Assembly: GCA_949592205.1 (NCBI GenBank) | Contig: CATIUR010000004.1 | Coordinates: forward strand, 72,265,837-72,329,836 | DNA from: Helichrysum umbraculigerum | Taxonomy: Eukaryota > Streptophyta > Magnoliopsida > Asterales > Asteraceae | Reading direction: 5' to 3' | Length of the DNA stretch: 64,000 bases | Shown: one piece after another, positions 33,009 to 44,125 of the stretch | Position numbering within the stretch: position 1 is the stretch's first letter | How the letters are laid out: each line of letters opens with the position of its first letter | Made by a program: the position numbers and the translations under genes | Notes under the pieces: generated by a model | Database searches by the model: none | Seen by the model: the letters and a program-made list of their open reading frames with translations, nothing else | Told to the model about the DNA's origin: nothing

Positions 33009-33913
33009 CTCACGTCGCAGCCGCTCAGAACCACTAGTGGCTAGACGCACTGGTAGCTCACACCGAGCTAGGCCATATCACAACCCTGCCATCACAAGCA
33101 ACGTATCTACTATAGATCGTCATCGAGCAACTGCTCACCAATGGAGCTAGTTACCAACGGCTAATGCCACCTGGAGGATTGAGGAAGACATCGAAATCCC
33201 TGCTGATACTGAAAGATATGCAGCCATGGATCTCTCCCATTATACCCAAGAACCAACACATCTCACTGTTCCTGTGTTAGCTGCTCGAGTGCACCGTCAC
33301 GAACGCAGGTTACAAGACATGGAAATAGAACAACATGAAACTCGCTCCAACTGGATGGAATTGGCTCAAAGTCGTATTGCACAAATGTATTTGGATAAGA
33401 GGACATATCTGAAACCGTAAACCGTACTCATGACCAAATGGAAGATACCACGCAAACCATGGATATTGTTCATAACCAAGTAATCAGTAACCGAAACGAG
33501 ATCTCCGTTTTACAATCAAGACTGCAACAATGCGAGACGCGTTTGTGGAAACCGAGGACGCTCTCAGAATGGTTAGCAGACTTACTAAATCAGTGGACAA
33601 CCTAACCTCTCTGCTGCCATAACTAAATCTACACCGGGATTAGTGTAGTGTTTGTTATGTAACCTACTAATCGAATATTAGTTAAACTTTTGTAATTCAA
33701 CCGGATGTAACAATTCCCGGCATCTTTTGTAAACTCTAAATTATGTAACCTTTTGAACTTATACCTTGTACGGTATCTCATCTTATTATCTAATGAAATA
33801 TGATTATCACTCCGTGCTGATGTATATTATTTCCTTATATACACATGTGTGATACATCATAACCCTTTTACAAACATCTCACTTATCTCGTTCTCTTTGT
33901 TTATTCAAGCATT

Positions 33914-34032
33914 ATGCCTCCGAGACGACAAACGTATAGCCAAGCTGACATCAAGCGACTAGTCGCCCAAGGGGTAGCAGAAGCTCTAGCTACTCGGCAA
34001 CAAAGCTCAGGCACTGAAGACACCTTTCTCAC
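33914..34032 (+). pseudogene. gag: N-terminal piece of element B gag
   Basis: The frame starts MPPRRQTYSQADIKRLVAQG and matches MPPKTRPYTDAQLTSLITQA of element C gag at 54623, both about 290 bases after the upstream ORF. It is cut after about 40 codons by an Athila-type LTR starting TGACGGCGCCC at 34033. The capsid part resumes at 36472 and at 50318. Confidence 0.85.
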
Positions 34033-35776
34033 TGACGGCGCCCGAACGGTCTGGTTTTTTAGCTCACCTTTCTCACGAAGGGGGAACCGTCCTCGTCGTC
34101 AAAGGACTTGACCAAACAGGTCGGACACGGGTCAGTGGAGTTTTATATTTTATATTTTTCTGGGCCTAAGTATACTAAAGCTATGGGTGAGTATAGCGAT
34201 AGGTATGACCTAGGGTCGTTATTCAAACTACAACGGGCATGGGATCTAGGTTTTCAATTATTCTTCGTAATTTAGCTCGCTTTTATCAAGAGTTGATAGG
34301 GGTTTGTTTTGTTTTCTAATTAACTACCTAATTAAAAACTAAAATACTAAACTAAGGTAAGGGAGGTGAGGTGAGGTGGCTACGAGAACTACAGGTTAAA
34401 CGCGTGTGTTTACTATGACAGTCATGTATGCTATTTAGGGGTAGTTATTTTGGTTAGGGCCTTAGTTATAATGACGGGGGCACGATTTAGCAGACGTACT
34501 CGGAACCATCAATGAGGTACAAAGTAATCTACCTACAACCTTTCCATGGCTTCCACATGTTTGTACTACACCAGAGGTGTTTCCAACGCTATACCAGGTA
34601 CTGGGCTGTTTTACGGTATTTCCGTTGCTTCATTTGAAAGGTCCTTGTTTTCTATCCTGGACAGATTATACTTCCTAATGAGCCACAGCTACTAGCCTAT
34701 TATCTATCTAATGTAGAGTTGTCTGCAATCAGATAAATAACATGTCACGAAGATAACAGCTATGGAATGTAAACTACACTGGAAGTTGTCCCAAATGTAG
34801 AAACTAATTTAACCAGCAACCAACCTCGAGTCTTGTTCCCCAATCTCGAACATTTGAGATATCCGAATCATGGCATGACTTGTTGAATAAACAAAAACAT
34901 GAACAGGGGTTTCCTACCGGAACAAGTTGGGATGGTCGGGTCTAACGGCTAATTAAATTGTTCATCATTATGTCATATAAATCATCATAATTATTCTATG
35001 CATGTTAAACTGGTGTATGCAATCAACATATATCTAAAAACCTAATTATATATCCAATAGCACAAGTGATACTAGGATGCAAACCCTAAAGCAACAATCA
35101 AACAAGAACAAGCAGCATACAAGGATCAGCTTATTTCATGCAGAGTATCTGGATAAGTGTTTAAGTCACAAATGTTCCGAAAGTTCTCTCAAAAACATTT
35201 GTTATATGAAATGGATCTAATCTATATCTAATCCTACGCTCCGTGTCTCCCTCCGGTCTTATTTCAACCAGGAGAACATCGGCCAATTCGAGTTTAACGA
35301 TCATCAGACACAGAATAATTAGCGGCGTACTATTAGAAGTTAACCAAGTTCTTAGTAGTAAGTTACTAACCACATCATAAGTCGGATAGATAAACAATGG
35401 AGATTCATTTCATAGATTCAAATATATTTTAACAGCATATAGATAGAGTAACGGCATGATTAAAGCATAACTACCCTAGCATAACGACTATCATAGCAAA
35501 CACAGATTTGTTCAGCTTAGCATGGCAATAATTCTAGCAAGCATTTCTAAATAAGCATAGCAACATCACAACATATCAAAAATAACAAGATAGAGATAAA
35601 ACTTGACAGAGCGTTATTACAAATCTTGCGTAACCGCAGTTTCGGAGCACCTCCGTTACAAGTAAGCTACTAATCTACTAGCTTAACTAACTTAATTAAC
35701 TAACTAACTATTTTAGAGAGAGAGTAGAGAGAGAAAGATGAATGAAGTGTGTTTTAAAATGGTGAGGAGGTGGTTG

Positions 35777-35784
35777 TATTTATA
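35777..35784 (-). promoter_or_regulatory. TATA box of reverse Athila LTR
   Basis: Reads CCTATAAATA on the minus strand, followed by CACCTCCTCACC and the CT-rich leader (TCTCTCTACTCTCTCTC). Confidence 0.7.
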
Positions 35785-35867
35785 GGCAACGCACAGCCGT
35801 ATTCTTCAACCGTATTCCAACCTCCGAATGCACAACCGTATCGCACAGCTGTATAAAAATCTAATTT

Positions 35868-36108
35868 TTATTGCCTGAATACGAAATACGGTTGGGTTTG
35901 GCCGTATACGGGTAGACTGGAGCAAATACGGGTGGGCACTAACCGTATACGGCTGGACTGGGCCGTATACGGCTGGGCACAGGCCGTATACGGTCTACAC
36001 AGGCCGTATACAGTCTGTGTCCAGTCGTATACGGTCTGGTCCAGCCGTATACGGTCTGGTCCAGCCGTATACGGTCTGGTCCAGCCGTATACGGTCTGGG
36101 ACAGCCGT
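35868..36108. promoter_or_regulatory. CCGTATACGG palindrome array in U3 (4 VNTR units)
   Basis: About ten copies of the perfect palindrome CCGTATACGG or one-base variants lie roughly 85-330 bases upstream of the TATA box. At the outer end a 20-base unit (GTCCAGCCGTATACGGTCTG) repeats four times. The homologous LTRs have three and two of these units. Confidence 0.8.
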
Positions 36109-36471
36109 AGTCGGTCCTTTCGGTTCTTCGTTTCTTTGATTTGGCGTAACTTCTTCGTTGTTTATCCGTTTTGAGCGATCTTTATATCCACGCGTTCGTA
36201 ATTTCCTAATGAAGATAATGACATAAGTTAGAGGTCATAATTCTTTATGTAGCTCAAAAAGTGCTAGAACTAGTGAACGAGAATGCTTATGATCATATTC
36301 GTTAGATTTATCGTGTTTTTCGACCATTTTAGTTGATTTTTGAAACGTTGTCTGTATTTTGGCCCATGTTATGAGTTTTAATAATATAGTGCTTATTTTG
36401 GATAATTTCATCATAATTTGGGCCAAAAAGGTGAGATAATGACACTTAAAAACTTGACTTTTTACGTGTCA

Positions 36472-37861
36472 TCAAACACCCCTCTAGCCAAACCATGTTC
36501 TTACAAAGATTTTCTCAACTGCAAACCTCTAAACTTCAAGGGCACTGAAGGTGCTATAGGCCTACAATGTTGGATAGAAAAGATGGAGTCAGTCTTCAGG
36601 ATCTGTAATTGTCCAGAAGACTGCAAGGTAAAATATTCCACCTGTACTTTCATGGAAGGTGCTCTGACCTGGTGGAACACTCATGCTCAGACTATGGGCA
36701 TCGATACTGCGTACCAAACTCCCTGGGAAGAACTGAAGAAGATGCTGAAAGATGAGTACTGTCCGCGGGAAGAATTACAACAACTTGAGGTTGAGTTATG
36801 GAACCTCACAGTCAAGAACAACGATATCACAGGTTACACCACTAGATTCCACCAACTGGCACTCTTATGCCCAACCATGGTAGATCCGGAGTACAAGCGG
36901 ATTAAGAGATACATCTGGGGACTCCTAGAAAGGATTCAGAGGATGGTAACTTCATCCAAACCAGACACTATTCAGAATGCCATCCGTATGGCACACAATC
37001 TCATGGCTCAGGCCGCTCGCCGAGCCACTCCTGCTGAAAAGAGTACCGGAAACCAATCAGGGGATAACAAACGCAAGTGGACTGGGAACCCCAACAATCA
37101 GAATCAAAACCAACAACCCTCTAAACGGCCTGAGACTGTTAAGGCCTACACATCCGGTTCTGAAACCAAGAAGGGCTACACTGGAAACAAGCCTTTCTGT
37201 TCCAAGTGCCGCAGACATCACGATGGTACTTGCGGTACTCCTTGCAACAAGTGTCAAAGGTATGGGCATCTGGCCAAAGACTACAGGTCTACCAATGTCA
37301 ATACCAACACCAACTCCAATCAACCAAAATCATGCTTTGAGTGTGGCAACACTGGGCATTTCAGAAATGACTACCCGAAACTGAAGAACAAGGGAAACAA
37401 CAACTCAAGAGGTAGAGCGTTTGTACTCAACTCTGGGGAAGCCCGTCAAGACCCTAATGTGGTCTCGGGTACGTTCCTCCTCAACAACTTAACTGCTTCT
37501 GTTCTATTTGATACTGGTGCTGATAGAAGTTTCATATCGGACGAGTTTAGTCCTTTACTCAACGTTACTCCTGTTGCCTTAGATGCTAAGTACATTGTAG
37601 AATTAGCTAATGGCAAATTAATCGAGGCTGACAGTGTGATACCTGATTGCACTTTAAATCTAGCCAACGAACTCTTTTCCATTGACCTTATACCTGTTGA
37701 AATCGGGAGTTTCGACATCATTGTTGGCATAGACTGGTTGTCCAAGCACCGTGCTGAAATCATTTGCTTCGAGAAAACCATTCGTATTCCTCTCGCCACC
37801 GGTGGTACTTTAATCATACAAGGGGAGACCGGTGGGACGAGACTGAATATCATATCGTGTA
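36472..37861 (+). pseudogene. Element B gag-protease segment, first duplicate
   Basis: An open frame without a start codon of its own. The capsid domain begins at AKPCSYKDFLNCKPLNFKGT. Zinc clusters follow: CSKCRRHHDGTC, then CNKCQRYGHLAKDY and CFECGNTGHFRNDY, in which the final cysteine of both knuckles is tyrosine (consistent with a G-to-A change). The protease motif LFDTGADRSF is at about 37505. It ends at GTGTAT/ATTTTGC near 37861, where it joins a truncated Athila LTR; the other copy (50318) continues into RT. Confidence 0.85.
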
Positions 37862-40170
37862 TATTTTGCTGGGCCTAAGTATACTAAAGCTATGGGTGAG
37901 TATAGCTATAGGTATGACCTAGGGTCGTTCTTCAAACTACAACGGGCATGGGATCTAGGTTTTCAATTATCCTTCGTAATTTAGCTGGGTTTTATCAAGA
38001 GTTGATAGGGTTTTTTTTTGTTTTCTAATTAACTACTTAATTTAAAACTAAAATACTAAACTAAGGTAAGGGAGGTGAGGTGAGGTGGCTAAGAGAACTA
38101 CAGGTTAAACGTGTGTGTTTACTATGACAGTCATGTATGCTATTTAGGGGTAGTTATTTTGGTTAGGGCCTTAGTTATGATGACGCGTACAGGATTTAGC
38201 AGACGTACTCGGAACCATCAATGAGGTACAAAGTAATCTACCTACAACTATTCCATGGCTTCCACGTGTTTGTACTACACCAGAGGTGTTTCCAACGCTA
38301 TACCGGGTACTGGGCTGTTTTACGGTATTTCCGTTGCTCCATTTGAAAGGTCCTTGTTGTCTATCCTGAACAGATTATACTTCCTAATGAGCCACAACTA
38401 CTTGCCTATTATCTATCTAACGTAGAGTTGTCCGCAATCAGATAAATAACATGTCACGAAGATAACAACTATGGAATGTAAACTACACTGGAAGTTGTCC
38501 CAAATGTAGAAACCAACTTAACCAGCAACCATCCTCGAGTCTTGTTCCCCAATCTCGGACATTTGAGATATCCGAATCATGGCATGACTTGTTGAATAAA
38601 CTAAAACATGAACAGGGGTTTAATTCCTACCGGAACAAGTTGGGATGGTCGGGTCTAATGGCTAATTAAATTGTTCATCATTATGTCATATAAATCATCA
38701 TAACTATTCTATGCATGTTAAACTGGTGTATGCAATCAACATATATCTGAAAACTTAATCATATATCCAATAGCACAAGTGATACTAGTATGCAAACCCT
38801 GAAGCAACAATCAAACAAGAACATGCGACATACAGGGATCAGCTTATTTCATGCAGAGTATCTGGATAAGTGTTTAAGTGACAAATGTTCCGAAAGTTCT
38901 CTCAAAAACATTTTTTATATGAAATGGATCTAATCTATCTCTAATCCTATGCTCCGTGTCTCCCTCCGGTCTTATTTCAACCAGGAGAACACCGGCCAGG
39001 TCGAGTTCAACGATCATCAGACACAGAATAATTAACGGCGTACTATTAGAAGTTAACCAAGTTCTTAGTAGTAAGTTACTAACCGCAGCATAAGTCGGAT
39101 AGATAAACAATGGAGATTCATTTCATAGATTCAAATATATTTTAACAGCATAGAGATAGAGTAACGGCATGATTAAAGCATAACTATCCTAGCATAACGA
39201 CTATCATAGCAAACACATATTTGTTCAGCTCAACATGGCAATAATTTTAGCAAGCATTTCTAAATAAGCATAGCAACAACACAACATATTAAAAATAACA
39301 AGATAGAAATAAAACCTGACAGAGCGTTATTACAAATCTTGCGTAACCGCAGTCTCGGAGCACCTCCATTACAAGTAAGCTACTAATCTACTAGCTTAAC
39401 TAACTTAATTAACTAACTAACTATTTTAGAGAGAGAGTAGAGAGAGAAAGATGAATGAAGTGTGAAGTGTGTTTTAAAATGGTGAGGAGGTGGTTGTATT
39501 TGTAGGCAACGCACAGCCGTATTCTTCAACCGTATTCCAACCTCCAAATGCACAACCGTATCGCACAGCCGTATAAAAATCTGATTTTTATTGCCTGAAT
39601 ACGAAATACGGTTGGTTTTGGCCGTATACGGGTGGACTGGAGCAAATACGGGTGGGCACTAACCGTATACGGCTAGACTAGGCCGTATACAGCTGGGCAC
39701 AGGCCGTATATGGTCTACACAGGTTGTATACGGTCTGTGTCAAGCCGTATACGGTCTGGTCCAGCCGTATACGGTCTGGTCCAGCCGTATACGGTCTGGG
39801 ACAGCCGTAGTCGGTCCTTTCGGTTCTTCGTTTCTTTGATTAGGCGTAACTTCTTCGTCGTTTATCCGTTTTGAGCGATCTTTATATCCACGCGTTCGTA
39901 ATTTCCTAACGAAGAAAATGACATAAGTTAGAGGTCATAATTCTTTGTGTAGCTCAAAAAGTGCTAGAACGAGTGAACGAGAATGCTTATGATCGTATTC
40001 GTTAGATTTATCGTGTTTTTCGACCATTTTAGTTGATTTTTGAAACGTTGTCTATATTTTGGCCCTTGTTATAAGTTTTAATAATATAGTGCTTATTTTG
40101 GATGATTTCATCATAATTTGAGCCAAAAAGGTGAGATAATGACATTTAAAACTTGACTTTTTGCGTGTCA
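37861..40170 (-). mobile_element. 3' LTR of Athila element, truncated, TATA lost
   Basis: Ends GACTTTTTGCGTGTCA at 40170 next to the polypurine tract. The outer end lacks about 130 bases present in the other two LTRs and joins element B gag. The TATA position (39497-39504) reads CCTACAAATA on the sense strand, so the box is broken by one A-to-G-type change. It has three CCGTATACGG VNTR units near 39725-39805. Confidence 0.88.
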
Positions 40171-40205
40171 TCAAATATCCCACACTTAGACTTTTGCTTG
40201 TCCTC
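40171..40205 (-). other. Athila polypurine tract region
   Basis: On the minus strand GACAAGCAAAAGTC is followed by TAAGTGTGGGATATTTGA and then the LTR start TGACACGC. The GAGGACAAGC...AAGTGTGGG motif is typical of the internal 3' end of Athila elements. Confidence 0.75.
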
Positions 40206-42095
40206 AAGCAAATCACAATCTTATCTGCCAAAATCTCCTATTTTAAGATGCTTTCTTGAGCCGCAAATAAGAATTTGTACAGATTGAAAACAAGTATTAC
40301 GCCTGTTGGATAAAGAAGAAGTGTTCACATGAAATATCCAAAGTTTTTCAAGATGATTCACTTAGGCAAACTTTCAATTCTCATAGCTGTGGAATATACA
40401 CGACTGGGCGATCTCACTGGTGGTCACTCAATTCACTCAAGTGTATCGGGTTTCCTATTATCCAAAGCCAAATGAAAAATCGCTCAATTACCTGTCGTGC
40501 AGTATTCGTCGTCATAGGCTTGCCCAAGGATCATATCTCCACCACTTAGACGGGGACGGTACTAATTATCCCAAGACATTCAAGTGGGTTGTGACTTTTG
40601 GTGAGGGTTAAAGGGTATGGATAAGTGTGGTTTTTAAGGGTTACGAGTGTTACTTATCTTAGGCCTTTTAAAACTTAATGAAAAACTTCCATTTATACAT
40701 TTTTTTTAATGAAAACGGAAACGGATAACACTAAGGGAAGATAGCTATTTTGACTTCTATCTTTTGAAAACACACGGATGATTCTACACATTAAGAATCG
40801 GAGTTTCCGAGGGATTTGAAGCACTTAGCTTTATTTTATTTTTGGGTCAGAATTTCTTTCAAGAGAGCTTCTAACGGAGATTTTTCTTTTATTTATTTTC
40901 TTGCCTTCTGGGCATCCTTTCTTACTTTTCATTTTTTCTAAAACCTTTGTCACTTTGGAACTTACTTGGTGCCAATTTTTCGCACCATAAGACTCTCGAT
41001 TTCTTTTGAGTTTTAAATATGGAATCACACATGAGAAACTTTCGGTAAACACGAACTTTTTGTGATTTGGGGTAGAAAGCAAAAAGAATATCTAGATAGC
41101 GTTTTTCAAAAAGATTTTAAAAATTCTAAGATAAGTTTTTGGTAGGTAAGGGAATAAGTGGGTTTAATAATATGGGTTGAAAGAAATGAAAAGGCTAAGG
41201 CTCAACAGGGTTATCTAGGCGGATCATCAACACTAAAGATAAGTGTTGGAAGGGTTTTGGGTTTGAAAGAGATATGTTGAAATGGGGTTTAATCCTAGGG
41301 AATGTCAAGGTCCTCTAATTGTAACCTATGTCACGTATGACACCCATCAATGTGATTTTGACACGTATACCTGGGGCAAGTTCTAATTCAGAAGTACATG
41401 CACCGGTCACACACAACAAACGAACAGTGAAGCATTTAAGCTGAATGCTTATAAGGCTCAAAGTTCCTCACCGCAAAAATAGGTTATATGTGTCCAGTCG
41501 TGCGATGCCCCTCTTAGATCCTCATCTTAAATTGTTTGGAATCCGACATGATTCGACCTCTTTTTACCAACTTTTGAATACTTGTAAAAAAATCCGTACT
41601 CTTTCTTACATAAATTTTCTTTCATTGTGACTCAAAAAGGTTTAAAATTTTTGAAAATTTTGGCAAAAGTAAGGATTGAAAAATCATTCGAGGACTTGCA
41701 TCTCTCAAAATCAACTTTGATAGATAATTAGACGAGATATACTGCTATCCCACACTTAGAAATAAACATTGTCCCCAATGTTTCTACACTAAGAGGGAGA
41801 ATCCCACACTTAGGGGTTTGTTTTAGGAAAAATGTGAATTTAAAAGTTTTAAGTACGGAGGATCCCACACTTAGAGATTAAGTGGGCATAAGCATATCTA
41901 AGTTACGTAGAAACTAGAAGAGTTTAGGAGAGGTACTTCCCTACGGTCAAAGAATACTGGATTTAGGACCAGATTCGTGAAGGAGTGGTGCTAGTGATCT
42001 GCTGGATTTGTGAACCAGTCTCTGTTTAAAGCTCGTCCATTCCACACGAAACTAAGTTCTGCAAATACCATAAAATACAGTCACAGTACACCATT
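40206..42095 (-). other. Athila 3' internal region, no recognisable gene
   Basis: About 1.9 kb between the last ORF and the polypurine tract. Short ORFs on both strands have no recognisable motifs. On the minus strand TAAGTGTGGGAT-type motifs recur near 41750, 41813 and 41871 in addition to the tract by the LTR, and CATTGGGGACAATG lies near 41775. An env-like gene occurs here in some Athila elements; I see no signal peptide or membrane segment. Confidence 0.6.
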
Positions 42096-42623
42096 TCAAC
42101 AACATATCAATCTCATAAATAAAGAACATAAAATAAAATAAAAGTCGTCTAGTAAATCATCCATGTCTGGGTCAAATGCTGCAAGTGCGTCACTATCCGG
42201 AACGAAAGTAGGTGATGAGGCAACAGTGGCACCAGGTATCATGGGTGCAACAGGGAGATCAGGAGATGTAACAGCAGCAGTAAGAGTGGGCTCTGAAGTA
42301 GGTGCAACTGGGAAAAATGACCATGGCGGAAGAGGTGGTCTGGGACCCTGACCAAGTCTGAAGGACTGGTCTGGAAGTCTCGAGAGTCCAACCATCTCCC
42401 TGATGTCAGAGTGAGAGTCATGCTGGATGGAGAGCTCTCAGAGAATCGCCCAAGTCACTGCCGGGTTGGCAGTGGTGATCCCATAGTCAAAGACTGGAGC
42501 TCTCGTCACATCTGTCGCATGCTCCTCTGGAACAGTGGTCAGCTTCTTCTTTCCTCTGCGGTTCTTTTTCTTCTTCTGCTGTTGCTGGGAAGTGTGTCCT
42601 AAGGTCTCAGCTGAAGCGTCCAT
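42096..42623 (-). pseudogene. Unknown post-pol ORF of Athila element, one stop
   Basis: One reading frame of about 175 codons starts MDASAETLGH, has a lysine/arginine-rich stretch (KKKKNRRGKKK, like a nuclear localisation or nucleic-acid-binding patch) near residues 17-27, a proline-rich middle, and an acidic end (DPDMDDLLDD). A single in-frame TGA at about 42438 splits it, consistent with a CGA-to-TGA change. It sits where Athila elements have an extra, sometimes env-like, gene. No membrane features, so I do not call it env. Function unknown. Confidence 0.5.
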
Positions 42624-42959
42624 CCTGAAACACAAAGAAAACAAGTAATGCTATAGTTTATAAGGTTATACAAATGCAGCAGAGTCAGATGACTTTTAAA
42701 AGATTTTTATAAAAGTTTGAGTCATCTGAATGGTTGCACTTGTATAAGTCAAATAAAACTTATCTCCGATGTATATGTAAGAGTGTGGTGCTGTCGGGTA
42801 TCTAGATTATCCTGTATCATTAGTCCAGTGATGATAATACTAAGCAAAAATAAACATTGAAATAAAATTAAAGCTATTATAAAGATAAGCAATGGGGTGC
42901 CTCTCAAGAGCGCTTGTTTAACGAGTCACTAGCTTGACTCTTTTACCTACTTTGTCGGC
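42624..42959 (-). other. Spacer between integrase end and post-pol ORF
   Basis: About 340 bases with no convincing ORF. It contains an inverted pair GATGACTTTTAAAAG / CTTTTATAAAAG...GTCATC near 42690-42730. Confidence 0.5.
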
Positions 42960-44125
42960 TCAAGGTGGTTTAAAGATATAGACTTCCTCATTGGAAGGAA
43001 AATCTTTGATGTAGTGCTTTAAGCGGCGACCGTTGACTTTAAAATTACCGTCTGGTGTCTCGAGTTCGACTGCTCCTAATGTAAAGACCTTTGATATAAC
43101 GAACGGTCCGCTCCACCTTGATTTGAATTTTCCTGAAAACTTTTTGAGGTGCGAATTGAATAGAAGAACTTTATCTCCATGTTTGAATCGAGAATACTTG
43201 AGTTTGGCGTCATGGGTATTCTTGGTTCGCTCCTTGAAATGTAGAGAACTATCATACGCTTGGTCTCTCAATTCGGCCAGTTTGTTCAGCTGCATCTTTC
43301 AATGTAATCCTATTATGGAAGGGTCTAGATTACAATCTCTCAGCGCCCAGTAAGCCTTATATTCCAACTTGATCGGCAGATGACATGCTTTTCCATAGAC
43401 TAGTCTGTATGGCGTGGTCCCTAATGGTGACTTGTATGCAGTTCTGAACGCCCACAGAGCATCGTCTAACTTGCGGCCCATCTCTCCTTATGATTAACCA
43501 TGGTTCGTTCCAAGATCCTTTTGAGAGCTCTGTTTGTCACTTCGGCCTGCCCACTTGTCTGCGGATGATAAGCCGTAGATGTCTTATGGGTGACACCATA
43601 ATACTGTAATGTCCTCATAAACTGAGCACTACAGAAGTGCATGCCCCGATCACTGATGATCGCCTTTGGAGTTCCGAAACGAGAAAAGAGTTGTTTTAGG
43701 AACTTGATCACTACTCGGGAGTCATTAGTAGGAAATGCTTATGCCTCGGCCCATCTGGAGACGTAGTCGACAGCTACTAGAATGTATTCTTTTCCAAAGG
43801 ATTTAGAGAATGGTCCCATTAAATCCAATCCCCATATATCGAAGATCTCGCAGGCCTGGATGTTAGTAAGTGGCATTTCACTCCTCCGTGAGATACTTCC
43901 AAACCTTTTGCAATCATCACAACGTTTTACCAAGTCGTGAGCGTCTCTGAATATAGATGGCCAATAGAAGCCGGAATCGTATACCTTCCTTGCGGTCATA
44001 TTTGCTCCATGATGTCCTCCAGTTGGTCCGTGATGACTCTGGTGGAGAATGTTTCTTGCTTCCCTTTCGTCAACGCATCATCTAATGATTTGGTCTGGGC
44101 ATACTTTAAACAAGTATGGATCGTC
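42960..44125 (-). pseudogene. Athila integrase region, multiply broken
   Basis: Continues the frame of the polyprotein after its first stop. Visible are a zinc-binding piece (CDDCKRFG), catalytic-core pieces (FDIWGLDLMGPF, ISDRGMHFCSAQF, TAYHPQTSGQAE with the catalytic Asp, Asp and Glu in place) and a C-terminal part (LKKFSGKFKSRWSGPFVI). Damage: in-frame stops at 44126 (TAG), about 44078 (TGA), 43739 (TAA) and about 43296 (TGA), plus a frameshift near 43480. The TGA and TAA stops fit CGA and CAA codons changed by C-to-T. Would integrate element DNA if intact; cannot be made here. Confidence 0.85.

Larger units (their letters stand above)
30039..33622 (+). pseudogene. Upstream ORF of element B, split by solo LTR
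   Basis: The ATG at 30039 occupies the same place as the ATG of the 161-residue ORF in element C. The solo LTR at 30097-33008 splits the frame; the rest (33014-33622) has a TAG near 33147 and at least one shift near 33419. The segment 33226-33420 keeps an open frame with THLTVPVLAARVHRHERRLQ, clearly matching THFTLPALAARVNQHEQRLR of element C. Later parts resemble it in other frames. Function unknown; the pair shows this is an ancestral gene of the lineage rather than a chance ORF. Confidence 0.75.
34033..36471 (-). mobile_element. Athila LTR without internal region (2439 bp)
   Basis: The edges TGACGGCGCCCGAACGG and ...TTTTTACGTGTCA equal those of the LTR at 47917-50317. No primer site or internal sequence adjoins it; element B gag lies on both sides. 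The flanks (CTCAC and TCAAA) are not a target duplication, so it probably arose by recombination with, or duplication of, the neighbouring Athila element. Confidence 0.85.

Noticed and set aside
34033..36471. Ordinary Athila insertion with target duplication
   Set aside because: The flanks CTCAC and TCAAA do not match, so simple insertion followed by solo formation is not supported on its own.
40420..41630. Small ORFs of 60-80 codons on both strands in the Athila tail
   Set aside because: No motif, no conserved partner, and lengths expected by chance.
42096..42623. Athila env-like glycoprotein
   Set aside because: Position fits, but no signal peptide, hydrophobic membrane segment or cysteine pattern is visible. 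Reported as an unknown ORF.
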